NCBI RefSeq assembly: GCF_028688855.1 | Contig: NZ_JAQTXI010000007.1 | Location: 52,999-116,998, forward strand | Direction of reading: 5' to 3' | DNA: 64,000 bases | Source of the DNA: Neomegalonema sp. | GTDB lineage: Bacteria > Pseudomonadota > Alphaproteobacteria > Rhodobacterales > Rhodobacteraceae | In this document: positions 52,238 through 60,572 of the stretch, piece after piece | How the letters are laid out: every line of letters begins with the position of its first letter | How positions within the stretch are numbered: the first letter of the stretch is position 1 | The notes under the pieces: model-generated | The model's database searches: none | Told to the model about the DNA's origin: nothing | What the model saw: the letters and a program-made list of their open reading frames with translations, nothing else | Position numbers and translations under genes: made by a program

Positions 52238-52982
52238 GCGCCCGACCCTCCTCCTCGGCGGCACGACCGAGGCTTCGCGCCTCGCCGCCGCCATGGCCGC
52301 GCGGGGCTCGCCCGCGATCTTCTCCTACGCCGGAAGAGTGGAGGCGCCGCGCCCTCAGCCTCTCCCGACCCGCGTGGGCGGCTTCGGCGGGGCGGAGGGG
52401 CTGGCGCGCTTCCTCCGCGAAGAAGGGATCGGCCGCGTGGTGGACGCCACCCATCCTTTCGCGGCTCAGATCAGCCGCAACGCCGCCCAGGCCTGCGCGG
52501 AGGTCGGGATTCCGCTGCTCTCCTTCGAGCGTCCGCCCTGGAGCCCTGCTCCGGGCGACGATTGGACCGAAGTCCCTGACCTGCCCGCCGCCGCCGAAGC
52601 CCTGCGCGAGGCGCGGCCCGAGCGGGTGTTCCTCGCCATAGGCCGCCAGAATCTGGAGCTTTTCGCCCAAGCGCCGCAGCATGATTATCTCTTGCGGCTG
52701 GTCGATGCGCCGGAGGCTCCGCCGCCCTTGCCGCGCGCCGGGATCGTGATCGCGCGCGGACCTTTCACCCCGGAAGGCGATCTTGAGCTTCTGCGCCGCC
52801 ATGGAACGACGAAAATCCTCGCCAAGAACGCGGGCGGCTTCGGCGCCGAGGCCAAGCTGACCGCCGCGCGGAGGCTCGGACTGCCCGTGCTTCTCGTCGC
52901 GCGGCCCGAGGCGCCTGAGCGTCCGCGAGTCGCCGAGGTCGAAGAGGCGATGGACTGGATTCATGCCGACCTCGGCGTATAG
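52236..52982 (+). CDS. cobK: Precorrin-6A reductase
   Basis: NADPH-dependent reduction of precorrin-6A. The 248-residue product begins PTLLLGGTTEASRLAAAMA. It contains VVDATHPFAAQISRNAAQAC, LSFERPPW, VFLAIGRQNLELF and GTTKILAKNAGGFGAEAKLTAARR, all typical of CobK. It is the one gene on the plus strand inside the minus-strand cob operon. Its start is interleaved with that of cobL and its last 22 bases overlap the end of cobJ. The operon's read-through RNA would be antisense to the whole of cobK. Confidence 0.95.
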   Translation: MRPTLLLGGTTEASRLAAAMAARGSPAIFSYAGRVEAPRPQPLPTRVGGFGGAEGLARFLREEGIGRVVDATHPFAAQISRNAAQACAEVGIPLLSFERPPWSPAPGDDWTEVPDLPAAAEALREARPERVFLAIGRQNLELFAQAPQHDYLLRLVDAPEAPPPLPRAGIVIARGPFTPEGDLELLRRHGTTKILAKNAGGFGAEAKLTAARRLGLPVLLVARPEAPERPRVAEVEEAMDWIHADLGV

Positions 52983-53701
52983 ACGAAGCGCCCGACGCGC
53001 CTTGTCCGCGAGGAGCCGACCAGAACCACCGTGCGCATGTCGGCCATCTCCGGCGCGGCCTCGCGGAGCGGAACCACGCGGATCTCCTGCTCCGGCGTCG
53101 AGACGGCGCGGGCGAAGAGGATCAGCCGCTCCGGCTCGCAGATCTCGCGCAGCAGAGTCAGAACCTCGGCGAATTGATGGGGCCTCGCCCTGGAGCGCGG
53201 ATTATAGAGCCCCATGGCGAAATCCGCCTCGACCGCCAGACGCAGCCGCTTCAGCACGAGATCGAAGGGCTTGAGGTTGTCGGAGAGGTTGATGGCGCAG
53301 AAATCATGTCCGAGCGGCGCGCCCGCCACGGCCGCCGCCGCCAGCATGGCCGTGACGCCCGGAACCACGCGGACCTCAAGGCTTCGCCACGCCTCAGGCC
53401 CGGCCTCCATGGCCTCGAAGAGCGCCGAGGCCATGGCGAAGACTCCCGGATCTCCCGAGGAGACCACCGCCGCGCGCCGTCCCTCGGCGGCCAGCCTCAG
53501 CGCCAGAGTAGCCCGCTCCAGCTCCACGCGATTGTCCGAGGCGTGGCGGATCTGGTTCGCGCGCTCCGGGATGCGGGCGACATAGGGGCCATAGCCGACG
53601 ATGTCCGTAGCCTCGGCCACGATCGCCTGGGCCTCCGGCGTGACGAGATCCTCCGCCCCCGGCCCGAGTCCCACCACCGAAACCCATCCTCCCGGCTTCA
53701 T
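52961..53701 (-). CDS. cobJ: Precorrin-3B C17-methyltransferase
   Basis: Methylates C-17 and drives ring contraction. The 246-residue methylase begins VSVVGLGPGAEDLVTPEAQAI. Also present are DIVGYGPYVARIPERANQIRHASDN, VVSSGDPGVFAMASALFE, VVPGVTAMLAAAAVAGAPLGHDFC and FAMGLYNPRSRARPHQ, all CobJ signatures. Overlaps cobI by ATGA at its start; its 3' end runs into the tail of the convergent cobK. Confidence 0.95.
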   Translation of the reverse strand: MKPGGWVSVVGLGPGAEDLVTPEAQAIVAEATDIVGYGPYVARIPERANQIRHASDNRVELERATLALRLAAEGRRAAVVSSGDPGVFAMASALFEAMEAGPEAWRSLEVRVVPGVTAMLAAAAVAGAPLGHDFCAINLSDNLKPFDLVLKRLRLAVEADFAMGLYNPRSRARPHQFAEVLTLLREICEPERLILFARAVSTPEQEIRVVPLREAAPEMADMRTVVLVGSSRTRRVGRFVYTPRSA

Positions 53702-54531
53702 GGCCTGCGCCCCTGTCCATGCAGGAGAAGGATGGCGAAATAGGGCGCCTCCTCATCCTCGGGAATCTCGGTCATCCTGCGGATGCGCTGGCCCTCCATG
53801 GTCCCGCGCTCGACGAGCCAGGCGGCTTCGAGCCGCCCCGCCGCCGTCAGAGCCCTCCGCAGACGCGGCAGATTCCGCCCGATCTTCATGACGACGAGCG
53901 CGTCCGAATGGGCGATGCGCTGGGCCATCTCGGCTTCGGAGAGCGTGGCGGGCATGACGGTCAGCACGTCGTCGCCCCAGGCGATGGGCTGGCCCGAGGC
54001 CGTCCAGCATCCCGACATGCCGGTCACGCCCGGGACCACCTCGACCATCTCCGCCGGAAGCCGCGCCTGCAGATGCATGAAGGAGCCGTAGAGGAAAGGA
54101 TCCCCCTCGCAGAGGACCACCACCTCTTCGCCCGCTTCGGCGCGGGCCTTCAGACGCCCCGCCCATTCGGCGTAGAAGGGCGCGAGGGTGCCGTTATAGG
54201 CGGGGTCCTCGAAAGGGATCTCGGTGGTGACGGGATATTCCATCGCCAGCTCTTCGACGCCCGGCGCGAGCATTCCCTCGACCATCCGCCGCGCCAGACC
54301 GGGGCGCCCCTTCTTGCGGAAATAGGCCACGATCCGCGCCTTGCTCACGAGGCGATGAGCGCGCAGAGTCAGAAGCTCGGGATCGCCCGGCCCAAGCCCC
54401 ACGCAGACGACGCGGCCTTTAGAGCGTTCTCCGGTCTTATCGGATCCTTCGAACGCTCCCACTTCCTTTGTGGTCGCATTTTCGCGACGCGAAGCCCTTC
54501 CGGCTTCGCTGGAAAATGCTGCGGGGCTCAT
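53698..54531 (-). CDS. cobI: Precorrin-2 C20-methyltransferase with repeat-encoded N-terminal extension
   Basis: Methylates C-20 of precorrin-2. The conserved protein starts RVVCVGLGPGDPELLTLRAHRL (about residue 40). It has VLCEGDPFLYGSFMHLQARL and VVPGVTGMSGCWTASGQPIAWGDD. It is 277 residues from the ATG at 54531, which overlaps the cobH stop as ATGA. The first roughly 40 residues are not part of the family: the DNA is a copy of a palindromic repeat, read through in frame. It encodes FSSEAGRASRRENATTKEV, AFEGSDKTGERSK. A later non-ATG start (for example GTG near the VGLG motif) would avoid the extension. The assignment is firm; the true start is not. Confidence 0.9.
   Translation of the reverse strand: MSPAAFSSEAGRASRRENATTKEVGAFEGSDKTGERSKGRVVCVGLGPGDPELLTLRAHRLVSKARIVAYFRKKGRPGLARRMVEGMLAPGVEELAMEYPVTTEIPFEDPAYNGTLAPFYAEWAGRLKARAEAGEEVVVLCEGDPFLYGSFMHLQARLPAEMVEVVPGVTGMSGCWTASGQPIAWGDDVLTVMPATLSEAEMAQRIAHSDALVVMKIGRNLPRLRRALTAAGRLEAAWLVERGTMEGQRIRRMTEIPEDEEAPYFAILLLHGQGRRP
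54419..54520 (+). repeat. ~100-base palindromic repeat, copy inside cobI
   Basis: Aligned with 21121-21220 it differs at roughly a dozen positions and two one-base gaps. It keeps the hairpin GCATTTTC...GAAAATGC with inner CGAAGCC/GGCTTCG, and the CGGATCC region near 54441. On the minus strand it is open in the cobI frame over its full length, so if the ATG at 54531 is used it is translated. Confidence 0.9.
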
Positions 54532-55157
54532 TCGCGGCCTCCCGCGAGGGCGTTGACCGCCGCCGCCGTGATCGCCGAGCCGCCCAGGCGACCCTCGACC
54601 ACGCACCAGGGCGCCGGATCGGCCGCCATGAGCGCGGCCTTGGACTCCATGGCCCCGACGAAGCCCACCGGACAACCGATGATCGCGGCGGGACGGGGAA
54701 ACTCCGGATCCTCCAGCCGATTGAGCAGATGAAACAGCGCCGTTGGGGCGTTGCCGATGGCCACCAGCGCCCCCGCCAGACGAGGCCGCCAGAGCTCCAC
54801 GGCGGCGGCGCTGCGGGTGTTTCCGATCTGAGCCGCCAACTCCGGAACGGAGGGATCTCCGAGCATGCAGAGCACCTCGTTTCCGGCGGGCAGACGCGCG
54901 CGGGTGATCCCCTCGGCCACCATGCGCGCGTCGCAGAGGATGGGCGCTCCGGCCCGCAAAGCCGCCTGAGCCGCCTCCGCGAAGCCCGGCGCAAAGCGGA
55001 TATGGCGCGCCAGATCCACCATGCCGCAGGCGTGGATCATCCGCACCGCCGCCACCTCCTCCGCGCCGGAGAAGCGGGCCAGGTCGGCTTCGGCGCGGAT
55101 GGTCGCGAAGCTGGCGCGATAGATGGCGGCGCCGTCGGTTTCATAAAGATGGGGCAA
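54528..55157 (-). CDS. cobH: Precorrin-8X methylmutase
   Basis: Moves the methyl group from C-11 to C-12 to give hydrogenobyrinate. The 209-residue protein starts at a TTG (55157), giving PHLYETDGAAIYRASFATIRAE, the conserved CobH N-terminus. Further motifs are VRMIHACGMVDLARHI (with the catalytic His), LCDARMVAEGI, GNAPTALFHLL and GCPVGFVGAMESKAAL. The start overlaps the end of cobG by 17 bases; the far longer open frame upstream is not coding. Its stop overlaps the presumed cobI ATG. Confidence 0.95.
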   Translation of the reverse strand: MPHLYETDGAAIYRASFATIRAEADLARFSGAEEVAAVRMIHACGMVDLARHIRFAPGFAEAAQAALRAGAPILCDARMVAEGITRARLPAGNEVLCMLGDPSVPELAAQIGNTRSAAAVELWRPRLAGALVAIGNAPTALFHLLNRLEDPEFPRPAAIIGCPVGFVGAMESKAALMAADPAPWCVVEGRLGGSAITAAAVNALAGGRE

Positions 55158-56277
55158 GGGAGCCTCGCAGGATGGCGGGAATCTCGGCTGAGGCCAAGCC
55201 CGTGAGTTGGGGCGGCGCTTTGGCTGAGCCGTCGCGGATGAAGTCGAAGCGCCCGTCGGGCCGCGCGAGGAGCGTGGCCTCGGCGGGTCCGGGATGGGCG
55301 CAGCCCTTGGCGCAGCCCGAAACATGCAGCCGCGCGCCTTGCGGGACCAGAGCCGCGAGGCCGCGGGCGAGATCGCGCGTCGCGCCCTCCGCCGAAGCGC
55401 AGCCCGGAGCGCCCACGCAGGCCGAGACGCGCAAGAGCGGGTCCAGCGGATCGAGGATCAGGCCGGGGATGTCGGGCGCCTCCCGCAGGCCCTCGACGAT
55501 CACCGAGCGCCAGGGCGTCAGACGCAAAGGCGCGTGGGCGAGCAGGCGCAGAGCCTCCGCCTCCATGCGCCCGAAGGGAAAGGCGAGATGGAATCCGGGC
55601 GCCTGCGGGCCGAGAGCGGGCGGATCAGCGGTCAGCGGCGCTTGAATCGCTGCGAGGGGCGGGCGGAGGCCGCTTCCGATCAGACGCGCCATGCGGCCAG
55701 CTTCGCCCCGGTTCTCCGCGAACCAGAGCGCCAGAGCCACAGCCCTGGCGGGAGCCGCTTCGGCGCTCACAGGCTCGCCAAGAGCCATGCCCTCGGCGCG
55801 CAGGATCAGGCCCTCAGGGCTTCTTTCGATGCGGATGTCGGCCGAGGCCCCGCCGAGGATCGCCCCTGGCCCGAGATCCAGCGCGAAGCCGAATTTCGCC
55901 GGCAAAGGCGGGGCCTCACGTAAAGCCTCCTCCAGAGCCGCCGCCATCTCTAAAGCCCCGTCCTCCGCGCGCCAGAGCGGCGCGACGAGGATATTGCGGC
56001 GGGCCTCAAGATCGGCCTCGGCGTCGAGCAGGCCAAAGTGGGCGAGAATCCTGTGAATCTCCGGCAGAGCCTCAGGGCTCACGCCCCGGAGATGCGGATG
56101 GGCGCGCGCGCTGAGTTCAATCGCCCCGTCGCCGTAGGTTTCCGCGAGATCGGCCAGAGCCTGCGTCTGATCGGGCGTCAGGCGTCCGCCATGAGGCCGC
56201 AGACGCAGGATCAGCCCGTCGCCGCTCTCCATGGGCCGCCGCGCCCCCGGACACCAGCCTTTGACTTCCCCGGCCAT
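55141..56277 (-). CDS. cobG: Precorrin-3B synthase CobG
   Basis: Oxygen-dependent monooxygenase that hydroxylates precorrin-3A and forms a lactone, the marker of the aerobic pathway. The 378-residue sulfite-reductase-like protein starts VKGWCPGARRPMESGDG. It has an IELSARAHPHLRGV repeat and the Fe-S cysteines in VSACVGAPGCASAEG and HVSGCAKGCAHPG (about 290-335), as C-x5-C then C-x3-C. One base separates it from cobN. Confidence 0.95.
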   Translation of the reverse strand: MAGEVKGWCPGARRPMESGDGLILRLRPHGGRLTPDQTQALADLAETYGDGAIELSARAHPHLRGVSPEALPEIHRILAHFGLLDAEADLEARRNILVAPLWRAEDGALEMAAALEEALREAPPLPAKFGFALDLGPGAILGGASADIRIERSPEGLILRAEGMALGEPVSAEAAPARAVALALWFAENRGEAGRMARLIGSGLRPPLAAIQAPLTADPPALGPQAPGFHLAFPFGRMEAEALRLLAHAPLRLTPWRSVIVEGLREAPDIPGLILDPLDPLLRVSACVGAPGCASAEGATRDLARGLAALVPQGARLHVSGCAKGCAHPGPAEATLLARPDGRFDFIRDGSAKAPPQLTGLASAEIPAILRGSLAPSL

Positions 56278-56278
56278 C

Positions 56279-59200
56279 TCAGCGCACCCCCGCCGCCAGA
56301 GAATTGGAGCGGCTGATCCAGATCCCCGCCGCCCGCAGAGCCTCGAAACGGGCCTCCATGGCCGCCAGAGCCGCCGGATTTGCGTGGGCGAGAAAATCCC
56401 GCACCTCGGGGTCTGAAAGCGTGGCCTCGTGATAAAGGTCGAAGAGATGGGCGGGGACTCTCCGCGTCAGATGGGCGAAGGCCGCCAGATGATCCAGCGT
56501 GGCGGCGATCTCGGCGGCGCCCCGGAAGCCATGGCGCCTCATGCCGCCGATCCAGAGCGGGTTGACCGCCCTTGCGCGCACCACGCGGGCGATCTCCTCG
56601 GGCAGGCTGCGGGCGCGAGGCTGGTCGGGGCGCGTCGCATCCAGACGCCAGAGCGCGGGCTCCGGCGCGCCCAGCCGCGCCATGGCGGCGGCGAATCCGC
56701 CTTCATGGGCGGCGTAATCCATGGCGAGCAGAAGATCCGTTTCGGGCAGATCCTGCGTATGGACGAAGGAATCCGCGCCGCGCAGCCGCATCTCCAGAGC
56801 CTCGCGGGCGGGTTCTCCCGCCGCCGAATGGCTGGAGGCCGCGAGCCAGGCCTCGCCCGCCCGGTCGCGGCCTTCGGGCGAATAATCCTCGGCGTCGAGC
56901 GCGAGGCCGTAGCTCCCCGGCGCGGGGGCGAAGACGCGCGGTCCCGGCTGGGCGGCGACATAGGGATTGAGGTCCGGCGCTTCGTCTCGGGCCGCCAGAG
57001 CCGAGGCGGCGGCCTCGAAAAGCCCCGCCAGATCCGGAAAGACGTCGCGGAAGAGGCCGGAAACCCTCAGGCTCACCTCGATGCGCGGGCGATCCAGCAG
57101 CGGCAGGGGGATGATCTCGAAGCCCGAAACCCGGTCGGAGCCTTCGTCCCAGAGCGGCGCGGCGCCCGCCAGATGCAGCGCCATGGCGAAATCTTCTCCG
57201 GCGGTGCGCATGGTCGCCGAGCCCCAGAGATCCACCACCAGCCCGCGCGGCCAGTCGCCATGGTCTTGCAGGTGGCGCCGGAGCAGCTCCTCCGCCAGCT
57301 TGACGCCTTGGGCGTGGGCCGCCCGCGAAGGCGTGGCGCGGGGATCGGCGGCGTAGAGGTTGCGGCCCGTGGGCAGAACCTCCGAGCGCCCCCGATAAGG
57401 CGAGCCCGAGGCTCCGGGCGCGATCCGCGCGCCGCTCAGAGCCTGAGCCAGAACCGCCCTTTCGGCGGCGATGGAGGCCGCGTCTCCGGAGAAGCCGCCT
57501 TTCCCGTCGGGCGAGCCGCGCCCCCAGACATGCAGCCCCTCGCCGAACTGACTCTCCTTCACATCGCAGACGAAGCGGTCGATGCGGGTCAGAGCCTCGG
57601 CGGGACTGGCCCCGGAGGTCAGGCCGAGATCCTCCTCGACGCCCGCGTCCTGAGCCTCTGCGCGAATGGAGGAGATGAGCCGCCCGCGCCGCGCCGGGTC
57701 GAGGCCGTCGGCGGTGGAGTATTCGTCGAGCAGCCGCTCCAGCCGCGCGAGGGCGGGGGGCAGGCCGCCCTCCGCCAGAGGCGGCGGCAGATGCCCGAGC
57801 GTGACGGCCCCGAGCCTTCGGCGGGCCTGGGCGGCCTCGCCGGGATCATTGACGATGAAGGGATAGAGCACCGGCAGAGGCCCGGTCAGAGCTTCCGGCC
57901 AGCATTCCTCCGAAAGCGCCGCCGATTTCCCCGGCAGCCATTCGAGCGTCCCATGGGCGCCGAGATGGATCAGGGCGTGGATCTTCTCCGCCTCCCGGAG
58001 CCAGAGATGAAAGGCGACGTAGCCATGGCGCGGAACCCGGGCGAGGTCATGATATTCCTCCTCGCGCAGATGGGGCGTTCCGCGCTCGGGCTGCAAGGCG
58101 AGGAGCACGCCGCCCCGGCGCAGAGCCCGGAAGTGAAAGGCCCCCGCCTGCACGGAGGAATCTTCCTCCGGCTGGCCCCAAGCCTCGGCGAGATCCGCGC
58201 GGAGCTTCTCCGGCAGAGCCTTCAGCGCCTGACGATAATCCGCTAAGGGCCATGCGAGGCTTTCGCTCTGCAACGGCCCCGCCAGAGGCCCTGATGGCGC
58301 GCCGAGATCCTCAAGGATCGCCTCGGCGGAGGCGAGGGCGTCGAGGCCCACGGCATGGGCCATCTGATGCGCCTTGCCGGGATAGGTCGAGAGGATCAGC
58401 GCCAGCTTGCGGGTTTCGGGCGGCGCCTCCGCCATGCGGATCCAGCCCGCCACGCGCGCGACCACGGCGGCGATCCGCTCCGGATCGGCCTGATGGCGGC
58501 TGCGGGCGAAATGAAGCTCGGGGTCGCGCGGCTCCTGAGCCTTGAAGGAGATCACGCCCGCATTGATCCGCCCGTCCACCTCCGGCAAGACGACATGCAT
58601 CGCCAGATCCGCCGGAGACAAGCCCCGCGCCGATTCAGCCCAAGCCTTGCGCGAGGAGGTGGCTAAAGCGACCTGAAACACGGGGGTCCCGGCGGCGTCC
58701 AGCGGCGATCCTCCCCCAGATTGGGCGGCGCGGGCGGAGAAGGCCGTGGCGTTGACCACCGCCGCAGGGCGCAGCCCCGCCAGAGCCTCGCGCAGCCAAA
58801 GCGCCGCCCTCGGCTCCTTGAGCGAGGGGACGAAGCCGCCCAGAACTTGAAACCCCTGCGTCTTGAAGCCTTCGGCCTGCCGCTCCAGAGGCTCCACGTC
58901 GGCGGCGGCGAGCCAACTCCGGTAGAAGCTTAGGAAGATCAGGGGGCGTCCGTCCCGCGCCGGAGCCTCCCGCAGCCAACCCGCGCCCGGAAGCCAGAAG
59001 CCGAAATCAGGGAGGGTCTTTTCTCCCGCCACCGGTCCCGCATAGAGCCCCGCCGCCAGAGCCAATTGCGCCAAAGCCGCCTGAGCCGCGATCTCGCCGC
59101 CCGCTTCGCAAAGCGCCGTCAGCCGCCGCAGAGTCGAGACGGGCAGGGTGGAGGCCGCGTCGAGCCTCGGGTCCTCGCGGCCGTCGGCGGGCAGAACCGC

Positions 59201-59542
59201 CAGAGCGATCCCTTGAGCCCTCGCCAGACGTTCGACCTGCTCCAGCCCATAGGCCCACCAGGGCGCGCCGCCGATCAGCCGGATCAGAACGCCTTTCGCC
59301 CCGCAGAGGGTGTTCTGCAGATAGGCGTCCACGGAAAGCGGATGACGCAAGGCGGCCAGATCCGCCAGCCTCAAGGAGGGGAGCGCCGTGCCTCTCGCCG
59401 TTGCCCTGCGCCAGCCCGCCGCGAAAGCCCCGAGGTCGCTGTCCGAGAAGGAGAGGACCACGAGATCGGCCGGAGGCTGGCCGAGATCCTGCGGGACCTC
59501 GGATTCCTCCAGACCATGGCTTTCGCGGAAGAGCACATGCAT
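56279..59542 (-). CDS. cobN: Cobaltochelatase subunit CobN
   Basis: Large subunit of the ATP-dependent chelatase that inserts cobalt into hydrogenobyrinic acid a,c-diamide. The 1087-residue protein has GAHGTLEWLPGKSAALSE (about 530), AMHVVLPEVDGRINAG, VDLWGSATMRTAGEDFAMAL and MDYAAHEGGFAAAMARLG, all characteristic of CobN/BchH. The Pseudomonas denitrificans CobN is about 1275 residues, so this is a shorter form. GAGGAG precedes the ATG at 59542. Its partners CobS and CobT are not in the window and must be elsewhere, or another AAA ATPase serves. Confidence 0.95.
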   Translation of the reverse strand: MHVLFRESHGLEESEVPQDLGQPPADLVVLSFSDSDLGAFAAGWRRATARGTALPSLRLADLAALRHPLSVDAYLQNTLCGAKGVLIRLIGGAPWWAYGLEQVERLARAQGIALAVLPADGREDPRLDAASTLPVSTLRRLTALCEAGGEIAAQAALAQLALAAGLYAGPVAGEKTLPDFGFWLPGAGWLREAPARDGRPLIFLSFYRSWLAAADVEPLERQAEGFKTQGFQVLGGFVPSLKEPRAALWLREALAGLRPAAVVNATAFSARAAQSGGGSPLDAAGTPVFQVALATSSRKAWAESARGLSPADLAMHVVLPEVDGRINAGVISFKAQEPRDPELHFARSRHQADPERIAAVVARVAGWIRMAEAPPETRKLALILSTYPGKAHQMAHAVGLDALASAEAILEDLGAPSGPLAGPLQSESLAWPLADYRQALKALPEKLRADLAEAWGQPEEDSSVQAGAFHFRALRRGGVLLALQPERGTPHLREEEYHDLARVPRHGYVAFHLWLREAEKIHALIHLGAHGTLEWLPGKSAALSEECWPEALTGPLPVLYPFIVNDPGEAAQARRRLGAVTLGHLPPPLAEGGLPPALARLERLLDEYSTADGLDPARRGRLISSIRAEAQDAGVEEDLGLTSGASPAEALTRIDRFVCDVKESQFGEGLHVWGRGSPDGKGGFSGDAASIAAERAVLAQALSGARIAPGASGSPYRGRSEVLPTGRNLYAADPRATPSRAAHAQGVKLAEELLRRHLQDHGDWPRGLVVDLWGSATMRTAGEDFAMALHLAGAAPLWDEGSDRVSGFEIIPLPLLDRPRIEVSLRVSGLFRDVFPDLAGLFEAAASALAARDEAPDLNPYVAAQPGPRVFAPAPGSYGLALDAEDYSPEGRDRAGEAWLAASSHSAAGEPAREALEMRLRGADSFVHTQDLPETDLLLAMDYAAHEGGFAAAMARLGAPEPALWRLDATRPDQPRARSLPEEIARVVRARAVNPLWIGGMRRHGFRGAAEIAATLDHLAAFAHLTRRVPAHLFDLYHEATLSDPEVRDFLAHANPAALAAMEARFEALRAAGIWISRSNSLAAGVR

Positions 59543-59555
59543 GGGCCGCCGCTCC

Positions 59556-60569
59556 TCAGGCCAGCGCCGCGCGGAGGGCGTCCACGTCGAGATCCGCCTT
59601 TTCGGCGATGACCACGAGGCGTCCCTGACGCGGCGAGGCGCCCCAGGGGCGGTCGAACTGATGGCGCACCCGAGGCCCCACCGCCTGAATCAGCAGACGC
59701 AAAGGCTTGCCCTCGACCGCGACATGGCCCTTCACGCGCAGGATCTTCTGCGTCCGGGCGAGGGCCTCGACCTTGGCGGCCAGAGCCTGAGGGTCTTTCT
59801 GTTCGGGGATCTCGATGATCGCCGTGTCGAAATCCTCATGGTCGTGATCGTCTTCGCCGTCGTGATGCGAGGGGCGGGCGGCGAGATCCGCCTCCGCCGC
59901 CGCGCCGAGGCCGAGGACCACGCGCGGATCGATCTCGCCCTCGTGGATGGGCAGGATCGACAGAGGGCGCGGCGCTTCGGCCAGAATGATCCGACGGGCC
60001 GCCGCGACGCCTTCCTCTCCCGCGAGGTCGGCTTTCGAGAGCAGCACCAGATCGGCGCAGGCGATCTGATCCTCGAAGACCTCGGAGAGCGGAGTCTCGT
60101 GATCGGCGCCCGCCTCGCCGGGGTTCTCTTCGTCGGGCGCGAAACGCCCCGCCGCCACGGCTTCGGCGTCGGCGACGGCCACCACGCCGTCGATGGTGAT
60201 CCGCGAGCGCAGGCCCGGCCAGTCGAAGGCCTTGAGCAGCGGCTTGGGCAGCGCCAGACCCGAAGTCTCGATGAGGATATGATCCGGGCGCGGCTCCAGA
60301 GCCATGAGCCTTTCGATGGTCGGGATGAATTCATCGGCCACGGTGCAGCAGATGCAGCCGTTGGTCAGCTCGACGATGTTCGACTCGGGACAATCGGCGT
60401 CGGCGCAGGCGCGGATCAGATCGCCGTCCACGCCCACGTCGCCGAATTCGTTGACCAGCACCGCCAGACGCCGCCACTGAGGATTGCGCAGCAGATGGCG
60501 GATGAGGGTGGTCTTTCCGGCGCCCAGAAAGCCGGTGACGATGGTGACGGGGGTTTTTTCAAGCGACAT
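59556..60569 (-). CDS. cobW: CobW GTPase metallochaperone
   Basis: G3E GTPase thought to deliver cobalt to the CobN chelatase. The 337-residue protein has the P-loop TGFLGAGKTTLIRHLL (about 12-27), the metal motif NGCICCTV (about 71-78), ILIETSGLALPKPLL, the guanine motif LLSKADL, and a His/Asp-rich segment PSHHDGEDDHDHED (about 233-246). The CobW C-terminal domain follows. Located between DUF1636 and cobN, under the cobalamin riboswitch. ZinU- or zinc-type COG0523 members look alike, but the cob context favours the cobalt role. Confidence 0.95.
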   Translation of the reverse strand: MSLEKTPVTIVTGFLGAGKTTLIRHLLRNPQWRRLAVLVNEFGDVGVDGDLIRACADADCPESNIVELTNGCICCTVADEFIPTIERLMALEPRPDHILIETSGLALPKPLLKAFDWPGLRSRITIDGVVAVADAEAVAAGRFAPDEENPGEAGADHETPLSEVFEDQIACADLVLLSKADLAGEEGVAAARRIILAEAPRPLSILPIHEGEIDPRVVLGLGAAAEADLAARPSHHDGEDDHDHEDFDTAIIEIPEQKDPQALAAKVEALARTQKILRVKGHVAVEGKPLRLLIQAVGPRVRHQFDRPWGASPRQGRLVVIAEKADLDVDALRAALA

Positions 60570-60572
60570 GGT

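Noticed and set aside
56429..58246. 605-codon plus-strand open frame inside cobN
   Set aside because: CobN motifs are intact on the other strand; the plus-strand translation is featureless.
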